Shown: piece by piece, positions 1 to 9,601 of the stretch
Layout of the letters: the number at the start of each line of letters is the position of its first letter
Numbering within the stretch: the stretch's first letter is position 1
Source: Bacteroides sp.
GTDB taxonomy: Bacteria; Bacteroidota; Bacteroidia; Bacteroidales; Bacteroidaceae
Reading direction: 5' to 3'
Assembly (NCBI RefSeq): GCF_028690125.1
Contig: NZ_JAQVBV010000002.1
Location: 62,001 to 126,000, forward strand
DNA length: 64,000 nt
Made by a program: the position numbers and the translations under genes
Notes under the pieces: generated by a model
What the model was told of the DNA's origin: nothing
Database searches by the model: none
The model's input: only the letters and a program-made list of their open reading frames with translations

Positions 1-488
1 GAGATCATATAATCTGAAACAGAAGCAACTCTTAACGGAAGGAAATAGTTATCCTCCGGTTCCAGCCCATTCACATCCACCCGGATCGGAAATAATGTAT
101 AAGGAGTATCCTCACTCGGAAACAATTTAACTGACCAGCCATCTACAGTATAACGTGACTCCGGTAATTCCTTTGCATATTGATCATAGGACTCTCCGTA
201 TCTTTTTTTATTATATTCTTGTAATGCGGTCGCATCTATTTCCAGTTCTACCGCTACCTCTTTCTCAACCGGAGTAGTGCCACCGGCATAAACAGAGACA
301 TATCCTACTATATCTTCACCGAAAGAAAACTCTTGTTGAAAGATGTTATCTTCTCCGCTAACAATATAAATTTCCTTTCGGTATTGTTCATCTTGATAAA
401 ATTCCTGTTCACAAGCAGTAAAGACACCAACAGTTGCTATGCTTATTGCTCCGAGAATGAATCTATTTAATCTATTTATATGTTTCAT
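1..488 (-). CDS. DUF1735-type surface lipoprotein, 3' end outside window
   Basis: An open frame runs from an ATG at 488 to the window edge, so the C-terminus is missing; the ORF track omits it because no stop is present. The N-terminus is a lipoprotein signal with lipobox FTAC (Cys26). After it comes sequence typical of the DUF1735 / BT_3987-like N-terminal domain (YVSVYAGGTTPVEKEVAVEL, then residues ending LPLRVASVSDY). This Ig-like domain sits at the N-terminus of surface glycan-binding lipoproteins or of lipoproteins that continue into LamG or GH18 modules. The gene starts 20 bp downstream of the susD stop and is probably co-transcribed with it. Inferred role: surface glycan capture for this PUL. 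What follows the first 160 residues cannot be seen. Confidence 0.8.
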   Translation of the reverse strand, partial: MKHINRLNRFILGAISIATVGVFTACEQEFYQDEQYRKEIYIVSGEDNIFQQEFSFGEDIVGYVSVYAGGTTPVEKEVAVELEIDATALQEYNKKRYGESYDQYAKELPESRYTVDGWSVKLFPSEDTPYTLFPIRVDVNGLEPEDNYFLPLRVASVSDYMI

Positions 489-508
489 AACTTATTTCTT
501 TTTAAATT

Positions 509-2530
509 TTACTTCTCCCAACCCGGATTCTGATCAAGAACAGAAACCTTGCTTATCTCATCTAAATGAATAGGCAATAAAATCATTTTAGATTTAAAAT
601 CACGTTGAAGTACAGATGGATGCTGAATTATAGTAGGTTGATAAAAGCCTTCCCACTCCGTTTGATCCACATTCAATCCCATCAGAGGTTCTCTTTCCAA
701 TTTATCGACAATACCCAATCGCCGAATGTCATAATAACGTTGTCCCTCCCAGAATAACTCAATCATACGTTCCCGCTGAACAATTTCATTAAACGTTTCG
801 GTTGTTGCCAAATCGTCATCAGTTATCCCCGGCAGACCTGCACGATAACGGACCTGATTAAAATAATATTTAATAGCTTCCTTGTCACGACTGTAGGACT
901 TTCCATCAACTTCATATGCTTGATTTAGATTATTCAAAGCCTCTGCATAAGCAAGTAGTATTTCTGCATAGCGGATAATCGGGAATGCTTTACTTGTAGT
1001 ACGTGCACTGCTACCAGTCAATGCATCCATCGGATTTACATACTTCCGACAAGTATAACCGGTTACATTATAAAGAATACCATTACTAGCTGCATGAGTT
1101 TTACCGGCATTCCCTCCCTTCCAATATTGAATATTCACATTTTTTTTATTATTATCAGTTGTAGAACTCATCGACCACCATGCATTTGAATAACCAATAT
1201 TTATGTAGAAGCGAGGTTCACGATTAGTATAGGATAAATAAGTACCATTACTGATTTTATAGTTGTCCGACAATATTTTATCGCCTGTTGTCACACAAGC
1301 TTTATCATACGGTCGATTAACATATGCATATTCTGCACTGGAATTTTTAATATCACGTCCATCTGCCATATAGTATTGGTCTACTATATGTTGCGGAACA
1401 CTAATAGCTGAGGTTCCACCGAAATCCAAGGGAAATATATGGCTTATCGAACCGCCAACGCCACTTGAATAACTGATCCAAATAAATTCCGGATTGTTAC
1501 TAATTGCCGTTTCTCCATTGAACATCTCAGAATAAGAACGATACGGATCTAATTTAAAAGCCCCAAGTCCTACGCCTTCCGGAAACTCCTTTGTTGAAAC
1601 ATTTGCAGGAAATGTAACCTGTCCTTTTTCATCTGCAATCGTATGTAGCTGATATCTTCCTAAATCAATGACTCTCTTAGCAGCAGCGGCAGCAATCGCC
1701 CATTTACGTTCATCATACTTTTGAGAGATATAATGTACATTATCTGTACAACGAGTAAAATCTCCAAAAAATCGATGAGCAGCATCTCCACCATTATACA
1801 ATGGACTGGCAGCTTGCAATCTGACCCGAGCAACGAGGGCTAAAGCAGCACCCTGAGTGGGGATATATGGCTCCATAACAGTGAATTTTAGAGGTAAATT
1901 CGCAGCAGCTTCTTCAAACTCCTGACAAATATAATCCACACATTCGTCATACGTATTACGTGTTCTTGCATAGTAATCGGATTCCCCATTATTATTCAAG
2001 ATTTCATCACCCAACAAAATCATCGGACCGTTTTGCTGCAGAATCAAATAATAAGCATAAGCACGCAAAAAACGACATTTGGAACGAAACTCCATTTTTT
2101 CGAAACTATTCATGTCAGGCACGTCTTCGATATGCGGCAAAATAGTACTCACCTTACGAATCACTTTATAACATTTAGGCCAAAGGTTGAAATCCCAACC
2201 CCAGCCTCCCAATGAACTGGCAGTAATTTCATTATTTAGAAATTTGGTTCCGGAATATTGCACTGCTCCAAACATAGTGCTCCACTCTCCACAACTTACT
2301 CCCTCGTCAGATCCTGTGATTCCCGGTGTATTTCCTGCTTCACACAACTTATCCACTTCCGGAAGTAAAGCGGCCGCCCCATTGAAATAGCGCTCAATAT
2401 TGAGTTTATTAGCATAGACCGAATCTTCCTGGAAAGTATCCTCGAAATAATCATCTACATTCAAATAATTACAAGAACCGAAGAAACCGGATAGCAACAA
2501 TATAACCGGTAATATAAAATATTTTTTCAT
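509..2530 (-). CDS. SusD/RagB-family nutrient-binding outer membrane lipoprotein
   Basis: This is a SusD-like lipoprotein of 673 residues, the surface lid that binds glycan over the SusC channel. I start it at the ATG at 2530 rather than the track's 2557. The shorter start gives a clean lipoprotein signal, MKKYFILPVILLLSGFFGSC (Cys20), and has a GGAGG motif about 8 bases upstream. The SusD N-terminal TPR-like helices (FRSKCRFLRAYAYYLILQQ) and the C-terminal RagB/SusD part (IVQRERMIELFWEGQRYYDIRR) are both visible. The end, ILLPIHLDEISKVSVLDQNPGW, is the usual SusD ending. The gene starts 31 bp after the susC stop, so the two form one transcript. At this length it is at the long end of the family. 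The bound glycan cannot be read from sequence. Confidence 0.96.
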   Translation of the reverse strand: MKKYFILPVILLLSGFFGSCNYLNVDDYFEDTFQEDSVYANKLNIERYFNGAAALLPEVDKLCEAGNTPGITGSDEGVSCGEWSTMFGAVQYSGTKFLNNEITASSLGGWGWDFNLWPKCYKVIRKVSTILPHIEDVPDMNSFEKMEFRSKCRFLRAYAYYLILQQNGPMILLGDEILNNNGESDYYARTRNTYDECVDYICQEFEEAAANLPLKFTVMEPYIPTQGAALALVARVRLQAASPLYNGGDAAHRFFGDFTRCTDNVHYISQKYDERKWAIAAAAAKRVIDLGRYQLHTIADEKGQVTFPANVSTKEFPEGVGLGAFKLDPYRSYSEMFNGETAISNNPEFIWISYSSGVGGSISHIFPLDFGGTSAISVPQHIVDQYYMADGRDIKNSSAEYAYVNRPYDKACVTTGDKILSDNYKISNGTYLSYTNREPRFYINIGYSNAWWSMSSTTDNNKKNVNIQYWKGGNAGKTHAASNGILYNVTGYTCRKYVNPMDALTGSSARTTSKAFPIIRYAEILLAYAEALNNLNQAYEVDGKSYSRDKEAIKYYFNQVRYRAGLPGITDDDLATTETFNEIVQRERMIELFWEGQRYYDIRRLGIVDKLEREPLMGLNVDQTEWEGFYQPTIIQHPSVLQRDFKSKMILLPIHLDEISKVSVLDQNPGWEK

Positions 2531-2561
2531 GAATTGTCCTCCATTAAATTTATACATCGTA

Positions 2562-5500
2562 TTAGAAATTCAGGTAAAGTTGAAAAGAGTAACGTGCAGG
2601 TAATGGATAAGCCTGCCCGCAAGCATTAGCCTGTTCCGGATCGAACAACTTTACAGAGTCCCATACAGCTAAGTTTTCACACATTAACTGGATATTCATG
2701 GATTGAACTCCAAGAACACGCTGTAATGCAGGTACTTTCAGAGCATAACTTAAACTCAATTCCTGCAAACGCAAATAGCGTGCATCTCCCATCCAGAATG
2801 TAGAAGGTTTCGTATTATTTTGGCTTTTACCATAGTATAAGCGTGGGAAACGGGCATTTGGATTTTCCGTAGCTGGGTCACCGGAATATTCGGCCGAAAT
2901 CCAACGATTTGCCTGATTATAAGCAATATCCATTACATTTCCCTTGTCGCCTTGATTAAATGGGATATATCCATCGAATTTACTGCCATCCGATCCACCA
3001 TACAAGAACTTGTTACGTCCTGTTCCTTTAAGCAATACATTTAATGTCCATTTCTTATAGTGTAATTCAGCACCGATACCATACATTAATTGTGGCACTC
3101 CTGAATATGCAAACAAAGGTACTTTATCGTCATCCGTAATTTTACCATCACCGTTTACATCTTTATATTTAATATCACCGGGACGTACCGTACCAAATTG
3201 AGCGGGGCTCATATCTACATCCTGTTGGTCTTTAAACAAACCTAAAGCCACAAATCCACGTTGCACATTATTAGCAAAACCATTATTCTCCAAATAAGCA
3301 TAAGGCTTCTTTGTATCTTCCCAATTCAGGATTTTATTCTTACTCAATGTAAAATTACCACGCAAAATTACATGAAAGTCTTTGCCTATAGGCTGGTAAA
3401 ATTCCAAATTACCATCACCACCCCAGCTCTTCATACGTCCCACATTACCATAAGGCATCTGAATCAAACCTACATAATCAGGTATCTGTTTACGTTCTTG
3501 GAAAATACCATCACGTGTATCTTTAAAATAATCTACTGTCAATGTAATTTTATCACTAAACAAGTGAAGGTCCATACCTACATCAAACTTCTTAGCTTTT
3601 TCCCACATCAGGTTGTCACCGCCTACTTGTTGTTCGGTCAAACTGCCTGTTCCTCCCCAAGGATTAGAAGTATCAGTCTTTTCTTCAATAAGAGTCAGAT
3701 AAGGGAAGCGTCTGCTACCAATACGGTCATTACCTACTACACCATAAGATACACGAAATTTCAAAAAGTTCAACCAGCTTGCATTTTCTTGCATAAAGTG
3801 ATAAGAAGTTGGTACCCAAGCCAATGCTCCTGCGGGGAAGAATCCGTACTGTTTACCCGGTTTAAAATTCTCGGAACCATTCAGACCGAAGTTCAAATCG
3901 ATAAAATAAGTATCTTTTAAACCATAGGTAAAACGTCCTGAAAGACTTTGATATCGCTTAGGAATAGCTCCCATACTATTGCTTGCACCAGTTTCCGATG
4001 TGTCTTCAAGATAGTAAAATAATAAACCACCTATCCGATGATCACCAAAAGTACGATCATAATTAACACTAGCATCCATATATAACTTTCTCCATACCCA
4101 TGAAGCACTATTATACTGTGCAGTCTTTGCGTCAGATATTTTTTCAAAACTCAATGTCCCGTTATAGTTACGCTCTTTAGCCGCTTCATACAATGCCGGC
4201 ATTTTATAACGTGCTTCTCCAAACAAACTTTGAGTATCCCAAGACCCTTGTACCTTAGCTGTAAGTCCCTTGGTGATCATAGATAAGTCCTGTGTAATTC
4301 CTAAGGTAACTAAGTTTCTTGTATTTTGTTCTTTGGCATTACCTGTATAATTGAGCAATACATAAGGAGATATTTCATCTTTGGTTCCCACTGCCGGGTA
4401 ATATCCGTTAGAATAACGCAAAGGATAACTAATCGGAGTAGTCTTTGCCTGCGAACTCCATAACCAGTCTGTAAGGCTGACGCCTCTCGAATATTCACCC
4501 ATACTTGGACGGTTATTCACAGACAGATATCCGGTTGCACCGATATAAACCTTCGTTGTTTTAGTTAAATCAATATCCAGGTTCAAACGGTAATTATACG
4601 TATTATAACCGACCCCTTTATTATACTTACTATCTTTTGACGCATTATAAGCAGAAGATTCTTGCGACATACCTAAACTAGCAAAATAACGGGCTACACT
4701 ACTTCCTCCCTGAGCGCTGACATAATAGGTCTGTTGAAAAGAATTAGGATTCAATATGACATCTTGCCAATCAATATTCGGATAAACATCAGGGTCTAGT
4801 CCATATTTAATAATATCCATTTCCGTCGAATTATAAATAGGTTCCATCCCTGTAGCAACAGCAGCTTCATTTGCCATTCCGGCATATTGAGTAGCATCAA
4901 TATAATTAGGCAAACGTTTTAAATGAGAAATTGTAATGTTGGCACGGCCATTAATCCTCAATTTAGATTCTAAGCCTCGTTTTGTGGTTACTAAAACTAC
5001 TCCATTTGCACCACGACTACCATATACTGCTGTAGCGGCTGCATCCTTCAATACCGAAAAACTTTCAACATCAGCAGCATCTATCTGACTTAAACTACCT
5101 TCCAGACCATCAATTAACACCAAAGCTCCACTATTGGCACCAAAAGTTCCGATACCACGCACCCAGAATTCGGAAATATTCTTACCGGGTTCACCACTGG
5201 ATTGTACACCAATCACACCGGCAACGCGCCCTGCTAATGTATTGACTATATTTGTAGCCGGAACTTCCAATTGTGCCGGTTCTATTGTTGTAATGGCACC
5301 AGCAACACTCACCTTGCGCTGAGTACCCATACCAACAACAACGACTTCATCAATTTTCTCAGTAGCGGGTTTCAAAGTAACTTTAATATCTTCCTGTTTT
5401 TTAGTCAGACGTAGTTCACAATTCTCATATCCTAAAAACGATACGACTATCATATCATAGAGATTAACCCCCAACCGAAACTTACCATCTATGTTAGTAG

Positions 5501-5666
5501 TTACTCCTACTCCCGGTTTATCTTTCACATATACATTTGCTCCCGGAACAGGTTCGTTAAATTCGTCGAAGACTGTACCCGTCAATATAAAACTCTGTTC
5601 CTTCTGTGCATGAAGTTGTATCACAAATGAAAGAAGCAAAGCAAAAATTACAAATATTCGATTCAT
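2562..5666 (-). CDS. SusC/RagA-family TonB-linked outer membrane transporter
   Basis: This 1034-residue TonB-dependent transporter imports oligosaccharides across the outer membrane in a complex with the SusD lipoprotein. The signal peptide ends LHA (about residue 20). Residues 27-100 form a carboxypeptidase-D regulatory-like domain (LTGTVFDEFNEPVPGANVYV). A plug follows, carrying the SusC signature ESFSVLKDAAATAVYGSRGA at about 201-220. The rest is the 22-strand barrel ending YSFQLYLNF with the terminal aromatic residue. Length and order are normal. The IPT/NHL lipoprotein lies 36 bp upstream, SusD 31 bp downstream. There is no FecR/sigma-signalling extension at the N-terminus, so this transporter is not an obvious ECF-sigma trans-envelope regulator. 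Substrate is unknown; the nearby sulfatase and GH78 suggest a rhamnose-containing sulfated glycan (inference). Confidence 0.97.
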   Translation of the reverse strand: MNRIFVIFALLLSFVIQLHAQKEQSFILTGTVFDEFNEPVPGANVYVKDKPGVGVTTNIDGKFRLGVNLYDMIVVSFLGYENCELRLTKKQEDIKVTLKPATEKIDEVVVVGMGTQRKVSVAGAITTIEPAQLEVPATNIVNTLAGRVAGVIGVQSSGEPGKNISEFWVRGIGTFGANSGALVLIDGLEGSLSQIDAADVESFSVLKDAAATAVYGSRGANGVVLVTTKRGLESKLRINGRANITISHLKRLPNYIDATQYAGMANEAAVATGMEPIYNSTEMDIIKYGLDPDVYPNIDWQDVILNPNSFQQTYYVSAQGGSSVARYFASLGMSQESSAYNASKDSKYNKGVGYNTYNYRLNLDIDLTKTTKVYIGATGYLSVNNRPSMGEYSRGVSLTDWLWSSQAKTTPISYPLRYSNGYYPAVGTKDEISPYVLLNYTGNAKEQNTRNLVTLGITQDLSMITKGLTAKVQGSWDTQSLFGEARYKMPALYEAAKERNYNGTLSFEKISDAKTAQYNSASWVWRKLYMDASVNYDRTFGDHRIGGLLFYYLEDTSETGASNSMGAIPKRYQSLSGRFTYGLKDTYFIDLNFGLNGSENFKPGKQYGFFPAGALAWVPTSYHFMQENASWLNFLKFRVSYGVVGNDRIGSRRFPYLTLIEEKTDTSNPWGGTGSLTEQQVGGDNLMWEKAKKFDVGMDLHLFSDKITLTVDYFKDTRDGIFQERKQIPDYVGLIQMPYGNVGRMKSWGGDGNLEFYQPIGKDFHVILRGNFTLSKNKILNWEDTKKPYAYLENNGFANNVQRGFVALGLFKDQQDVDMSPAQFGTVRPGDIKYKDVNGDGKITDDDKVPLFAYSGVPQLMYGIGAELHYKKWTLNVLLKGTGRNKFLYGGSDGSKFDGYIPFNQGDKGNVMDIAYNQANRWISAEYSGDPATENPNARFPRLYYGKSQNNTKPSTFWMGDARYLRLQELSLSYALKVPALQRVLGVQSMNIQLMCENLAVWDSVKLFDPEQANACGQAYPLPARYSFQLYLNF

Positions 5667-5702
5667 AATTATATTAAATATAAAGTTATTAAGACAGATT
5701 CT

Positions 5703-7073
5703 TTATTCAATAGCTAACCGACGAATCGCACGATTTTCGGCATCTCCGATATACATCACATCGTCATTGTCAATACATATACCTAATGGTTTTTTAAATT
5801 GAGCATCTTCTGCATTACCATTCACATAACCTGATTTTTGTGGCTTTCCTGCCAATGTGGATACGTAACCCGTACTCATGGTAATCTTACGAATACAATG
5901 ATTCTCTGTATCAGTCAAAATAAGATTCCCTTCCGAATCTACACAAATCTGTCCGGGTTTATTAAACATAGCTTGTCCTATTGGTCCATCCAAATATCCA
6001 CTTTTACCTTCCTGTCCAGCCCAACAGTTCCATTCTTTAGTACGCAAATCGTATTTATAAATACAATGTTTATCATTAACAGAGAAGTAAAATATATTAT
6101 CGTCATTAGGATCAAAAACAAGGCCGTAAGAAGAACCATCTTTAGTTCCAACCAAATCTCCATTTGTAAGATTTTCCCCTTTAGCTTTATCTACATCTAT
6201 CCGAACAAGGTTTCCGCCTAACATTCTTGAGTACATCTTACCATCTGGTCCCATTGAAAAGTTATTTTTGGCTGCCCAAACTCCAAAACCTTCAATATTA
6301 GGAAAGTTGGAATCGTCCCATACCACTGCATTAATAAGTGTAGTTGGTGCATAGTTTGATTTTGGATCAAATTGAAGAACTTCATGCGTGTCTCTATTAG
6401 CCCAAAACTGATATACTATTCCATCTTTTTTATTATATCCTAAAATCGGAGAATTAAACATTGCATTAATATCTTCCTTCAGACACACTAGCTTATCAGC
6501 CTCCTCATTCAGCATGAATGCCGCAAACTTGCCATTATTATCCACTAAAAAGAATACATTTTTATCTTTATCCACACAAATACATCTGTCTATATTTGCT
6601 CTAAATTGTGCTTCAGACAGTTGCACAATTCCTTTAGGGTTCTCTGTTGCACTTGTTGCTCCTCCCACTAACGTAGTTACAGTAGTTTGGATATGATAAT
6701 CAAATGTCTTATTATACTGTCCAGTCTTATCTTCAACTTGCACTTTAATGTCACAGGCCGGTTCTTCTATCGTTGAAGCTCGTTTAGGAGCCAGAACCAG
6801 CATTCTATTATTTTTTACAGAAATCACAGCAGCCTCTTTATCGTTGAAAAAGACTTTTACCTTATCCTTACTATTCCCGAAATTAGATCCATTTAAAATA
6901 ACTTGAGTAGCAAGTTTTCCTTCAGCCGGGTAAAAATCAGTCAACTCTATCGGTTTATTGGGATCATACCCTGAAGTTGATTCATCATCGTCTTTGCAAG
7001 ACGAAAAACAACAGCCTACTGCCAAGCATACAAGCCATTGCCATTTAAAACATTTTTGTAATAAGTTTCTCAT
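5703..7073 (-). CDS. IPT/TIG plus NHL-repeat surface lipoprotein
   Basis: This 456-residue lipoprotein has lipobox FSSC (Cys26) and an acidic stretch right after it (KDDDES), the usual export signal for surface lipoproteins in Bacteroides. Residues about 42-125 form an IPT/TIG Ig-like domain (LTDFYPAEGKLATQVILNG). The remainder is a beta-propeller of NHL-type repeats, clearest at the end (AQFKKPLGICIDNDDVMYIG and the preceding MFNKPGQICVDSEGNLILTD). Proteins of this build occur in many Bacteroides PULs as accessory glycan-binding proteins; no catalytic residues are recognisable. It is the first gene of the IPT/NHL - susC - susD - DUF1735 run, so the operon promoter should lie in 7074-7379. 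No exact TAnnTTTG element was found there on this strand. Confidence 0.9.
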   Translation of the reverse strand: MRNLLQKCFKWQWLVCLAVGCCFSSCKDDDESTSGYDPNKPIELTDFYPAEGKLATQVILNGSNFGNSKDKVKVFFNDKEAAVISVKNNRMLVLAPKRASTIEEPACDIKVQVEDKTGQYNKTFDYHIQTTVTTLVGGATSATENPKGIVQLSEAQFRANIDRCICVDKDKNVFFLVDNNGKFAAFMLNEEADKLVCLKEDINAMFNSPILGYNKKDGIVYQFWANRDTHEVLQFDPKSNYAPTTLINAVVWDDSNFPNIEGFGVWAAKNNFSMGPDGKMYSRMLGGNLVRIDVDKAKGENLTNGDLVGTKDGSSYGLVFDPNDDNIFYFSVNDKHCIYKYDLRTKEWNCWAGQEGKSGYLDGPIGQAMFNKPGQICVDSEGNLILTDTENHCIRKITMSTGYVSTLAGKPQKSGYVNGNAEDAQFKKPLGICIDNDDVMYIGDAENRAIRRLAIE

Positions 7074-7379
7074 AGAATACCATTTTTAGAGTTTATAGTA
7101 TGTTAATAACCACATTTTCTGTTTTAGTTATTTTATCTTTATTTGCTATTATTCTATTTGTATATATAGTATGTCGAATAGCTAGACATAAACCACTAAA
7201 GAAAATCTATTATTTTTTTATATTCTACAACATAGTTGTTGTCAATCACTTTTAATATCGGCTGAAGGATTGCCCGGACTATCTATTATCCGGAAGTTTC
7301 GGGGAATAGACATACAAGAAGCAAGGATAAGAAGTAGTTCACTTCTTGTCCTATTCATTTTTTAGGGTTATCAATCCTC
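7074..7379. other. Intergenic region with hairpin and small inverted repeat
   Basis: This 306-bp gap lies between the IPT/NHL gene and the sulfatase, both transcribed to the left. It must carry the PUL promoter and probably the end of the sulfatase transcript. Three symmetrical elements are visible. One is the hairpin GGATAAGAAGT-AGTTC-ACTTCTTGTCC (7325-7351; one mismatch). The second is CCGGA/TCCGG at about 7274-7293. The third is a perfect ACAAC-ATA-GTTGT repeat (7227-7239), about 155 bp upstream of the IPT/NHL start, that could be an operator. No exact TAnnTTTG -7 element was found on the minus strand, and no ORF is worth calling. Confidence 0.5.
7325..7351. terminator. Hairpin downstream of sulfatase gene
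   Basis: An 11-bp stem with one G-T or A-C position and a 5-base loop (AGTTC) lies about 30 bp past the sulfatase stop. On the minus strand it lacks a good U-run. On the plus strand it is followed by ATTCATTTTTTAG. It may end the sulfatase transcript or only stabilise its 3' end. Confidence 0.4.
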
Positions 7380-8717
7380 CTATTTTTTCTTTATTTCTTT
7401 TGGAAGAGACTTTTCATATTGCTCCCTAAGCACCAAGAGTTCCTTGACTTTTTCGGGATATTTATCCTTTAGATTTTCGGACTCAGCAGGATTTTCTTTC
7501 AGGTTGGTGAGATATAATCCTTCGATTACTTTGTTTTTATCGTTTGGAAACACATCTATAGCATTGTTTATCAATTTCCAATCACCGTTACGGACGGCCC
7601 ACTGGTTATCAAAATCAAAATGAAGCGTTTCGTGAGGCGATTGCAACATACTGCCTTTTATCAAAGGAACCAAACTTTTTCCGTCCAGTTCTAGTCCTTC
7701 CGTATCCATCTCACAGATTTCGGCTATCGTGGGGAACCAATCGATATTCATGGCAATCTGATCTCTGACTTCGCCTTGCGGGAAATGCCCGGGCCACGAA
7801 ACGATGGCGGGAACACGAATTCCTCCTTCAAACAACGAAAACTTACCTCCTCGATAATCTCCGCAATAACCACCTCCACCAAAGGTACGAACTTCGGTGC
7901 TATGTCCGTTATCCGACTGAAAGATCAAAATAGTATTTTTATCCAATCCCTGAGAAGCCAGGAATGTACGAAGCTCGCCCAGATAGTCATCGAATGTAGA
8001 TACAAAAGCAGCATACATCCGGCGTGGATTGGGTAACTTAGAATAGTATTCCAGCCACTTTTCACTGGGTTGCAAGGGGTAATGTGGAATATTGACAGCC
8101 CAGTACAGGAAGAAGGGACGCTCTTTATCACGATCTTTAATAAAGCCTTTCGCCTCTTTCAGGGTTTCGGCAGTGAAGAATTTGCCCGGTTCATAGATTT
8201 CCTGTTCGTTCCTCCACAGATCGTGCATATTGGGACCACCCCAGTAGTAAAAATGAGAATAACTATCGACACATCCTCCCCGAAATCCCCAGAAGTAGTC
8301 GAATCCACGGGAATTGGGAGCATATTCCTTCCATGAACCCAAATGCCACTTTCCGATACAAGCAGTTTGATATCCGTTCTTCCGCATACGTTCGGCAAGT
8401 GTTTCTTTATGGAGTGGCAGACCTGTCCATCCGGCATTACCGGTCAATCCGGCTCGTTTAGTATATTGTCCGGTGAGCAAGCTGGCACGGGAAGCAGAAC
8501 TGACCGGAGCTGCATAAAATTGAGTAAACCGCACGCCATGTGCCGCCAGCGAATCGATGTTTGGTGTGCACAAATCCGGCGCACCAAAGCAATTGGCATC
8601 CAGTGTACCGTGATCATCGGTATAAATAATGATCACATTAGGTTTTGTTTGCTTAGCTTCTATCATTCCTGCCAGTAAGCAACCTCCTCCTATAAGAATG
8701 AAAGTTTTTTTCTTCAT
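7380..8717 (-). CDS. S1-family sulfatase (Ser-type, needs anSME maturation)
   Basis: This 445-residue exported sulfatase has an N-terminal signal peptide (MKKKTFILIGGGCLLAGMIEA). The metal-binding start NVIIIYTDDHG (D34, D35) is intact. The sulfatase signature reads VSSASRASLLTGQY, so the residue converted to formylglycine is a serine (S73). Family knowledge says a radical-SAM anSME must activate it; none is in this window. Later family motifs are present: CIGKWHLGSWKEYAPNSRGF and FQSDNGHSTEV. The S1 subfamily, and so the sulfate position and sugar, cannot be fixed by eye. The gene is separated from the GH78 gene upstream by 896 bp and is probably its own transcription unit. Its place beside a rhamnosidase and two esterases suggests a sulfated, acylated rhamnoglycan. 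Confidence 0.93.
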   Translation of the reverse strand: MKKKTFILIGGGCLLAGMIEAKQTKPNVIIIYTDDHGTLDANCFGAPDLCTPNIDSLAAHGVRFTQFYAAPVSSASRASLLTGQYTKRAGLTGNAGWTGLPLHKETLAERMRKNGYQTACIGKWHLGSWKEYAPNSRGFDYFWGFRGGCVDSYSHFYYWGGPNMHDLWRNEQEIYEPGKFFTAETLKEAKGFIKDRDKERPFFLYWAVNIPHYPLQPSEKWLEYYSKLPNPRRMYAAFVSTFDDYLGELRTFLASQGLDKNTILIFQSDNGHSTEVRTFGGGGYCGDYRGGKFSLFEGGIRVPAIVSWPGHFPQGEVRDQIAMNIDWFPTIAEICEMDTEGLELDGKSLVPLIKGSMLQSPHETLHFDFDNQWAVRNGDWKLINNAIDVFPNDKNKVIEGLYLTNLKENPAESENLKDKYPEKVKELLVLREQYEKSLPKEIKKK

Positions 8718-9214
8718 CTGTTTCCCTTGTCCCGTTAATATTCTGCTTTACGTTATCCTTTTTCAGAAAACAGGTTCCTTTTACCTTAAAAAAAACATCA
8801 AACCTATCCAAAACGTATTCCATCCATTCCTCCGGTCATCAAACAAAGACTAACAATCTGACCGAAACATGATTCTGGAAATTCAAACACCTATTCTAAC
8901 CTTTTATCTTAACCTTAATAATCTATTGAACTTTATATTAAAACGAATAAGAATGAAAGTACCACTAAAAGAATGAAAGAAATAATGATATAAAGTTGAA
9001 TAATAATATTTCTATCATCTGGGCTGTTAGTTCCATGTTCAAATTCTGCACAAAATCCCTCCGGGAATTATCCCCAGAAGGTATTTCATCTCCGACAAGG
9101 AGCATAGCGAGTAATATAGTAAAAGACGGGATATTAACTCAAAGAAAGAAGGTAGGGAACTTTAATGGAAGACTTGACGCAGAAGATTAATAGATAAGTT
9201 CCTCGTGCCCCTTA

Positions 9215-9422
9215 CTTAAGTTGTTCTTCCTTAAGAGATAAGTTTCTTTTAATTGGAACAAATCTATAAACCAAACTTGCGTTTTTACAAATGAAACTTT
9301 CGTTTTTATAAATGCAAATTGCATTTGTACAAACGCAAGTTGCATTTATAGATTTCAATTAATTAAAAGGAAGTTTACTATTAGAGCAAAGGAAGTTTAT
9401 CTCTAATAGAATGGAACTTAAG
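9215..9422. repeat. Large imperfect inverted repeat built of 21-bp near-palindromic units
   Basis: The element is about 208 bp long and symmetrical about base 9318. At its centre is AAATGCAA-A-TTGCATTT (9310-9326). Four consecutive 21-bp units run head to tail: 9274-9294, 9295-9315, 9316-9336 and 9337-9357. Each is a variant of AACTTGCGTTTTTACAAATG, itself close to the palindrome TTGCGTTTGT/ACAAACGCAA. A degenerate fifth unit may lie at 9253-9273. Outside these, AATCTATAAA (left) mirrors TTTATAGATT (right), CTTTTAATTG mirrors CAATTAATTAAAAG, GAGATAA mirrors TTATCTC, and CTTAAG closes both ends (9215-9220 and 9417-9422). No protein is encoded across it. Function is unknown. Confidence 0.8.
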
Positions 9423-9499
9423 TATTAATACTCTGCAAGGAGAGAATGGATAGGGAACAAAGTAGCAAATAAGATTGGTTGTAGACCTTTACGGAATAT

Positions 9500-9601
9500 C
9501 GGTGATAGGTGATAGAGGGTGATAGATAAAAAACAACCTATCACCGCATGAAAGTACCATCAACAGCGAGTTTCGGAGTATGCGGTGATAGGTGATAGAG
9601 G
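9500..9601. repeat. GGTGATAG direct repeats and hairpin after GH78
   Basis: CGGTGATAGGTGATAGAGG occurs twice in the same orientation (9500-9518 and 9583-9601). Between them GGTGATAG (9518-9525) and CTATCACC (9538-9545) form an 8-bp stem with a 12-base loop. The block starts 12 bp past the GH78 stop. On the minus strand the loop includes GTTGTTTTTTAT. It may serve as the 3' end of the esterase-SGNH-GH78 transcript. I recall that GGTGATAG-type iterations are common between Bacteroides genes, but I have not checked this. Confidence 0.65.

Noticed and set aside
3261-3920. 219-residue plus-strand ORF
   Set aside because: It is antisense to susC, low in complexity and without a start signal; a shadow frame.
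8996-9190. 64-residue plus-strand ORF in the large gap
   Set aside because: No recognisable domain, no -7 element and no homologous-looking neighbour; the phrase-like end (GNFNGRLDAED) is not enough to call a gene or remnant.
9253-9357. CRISPR-like array
   Set aside because: The 21-bp units follow each other directly with no spacers, and no cas genes are present.
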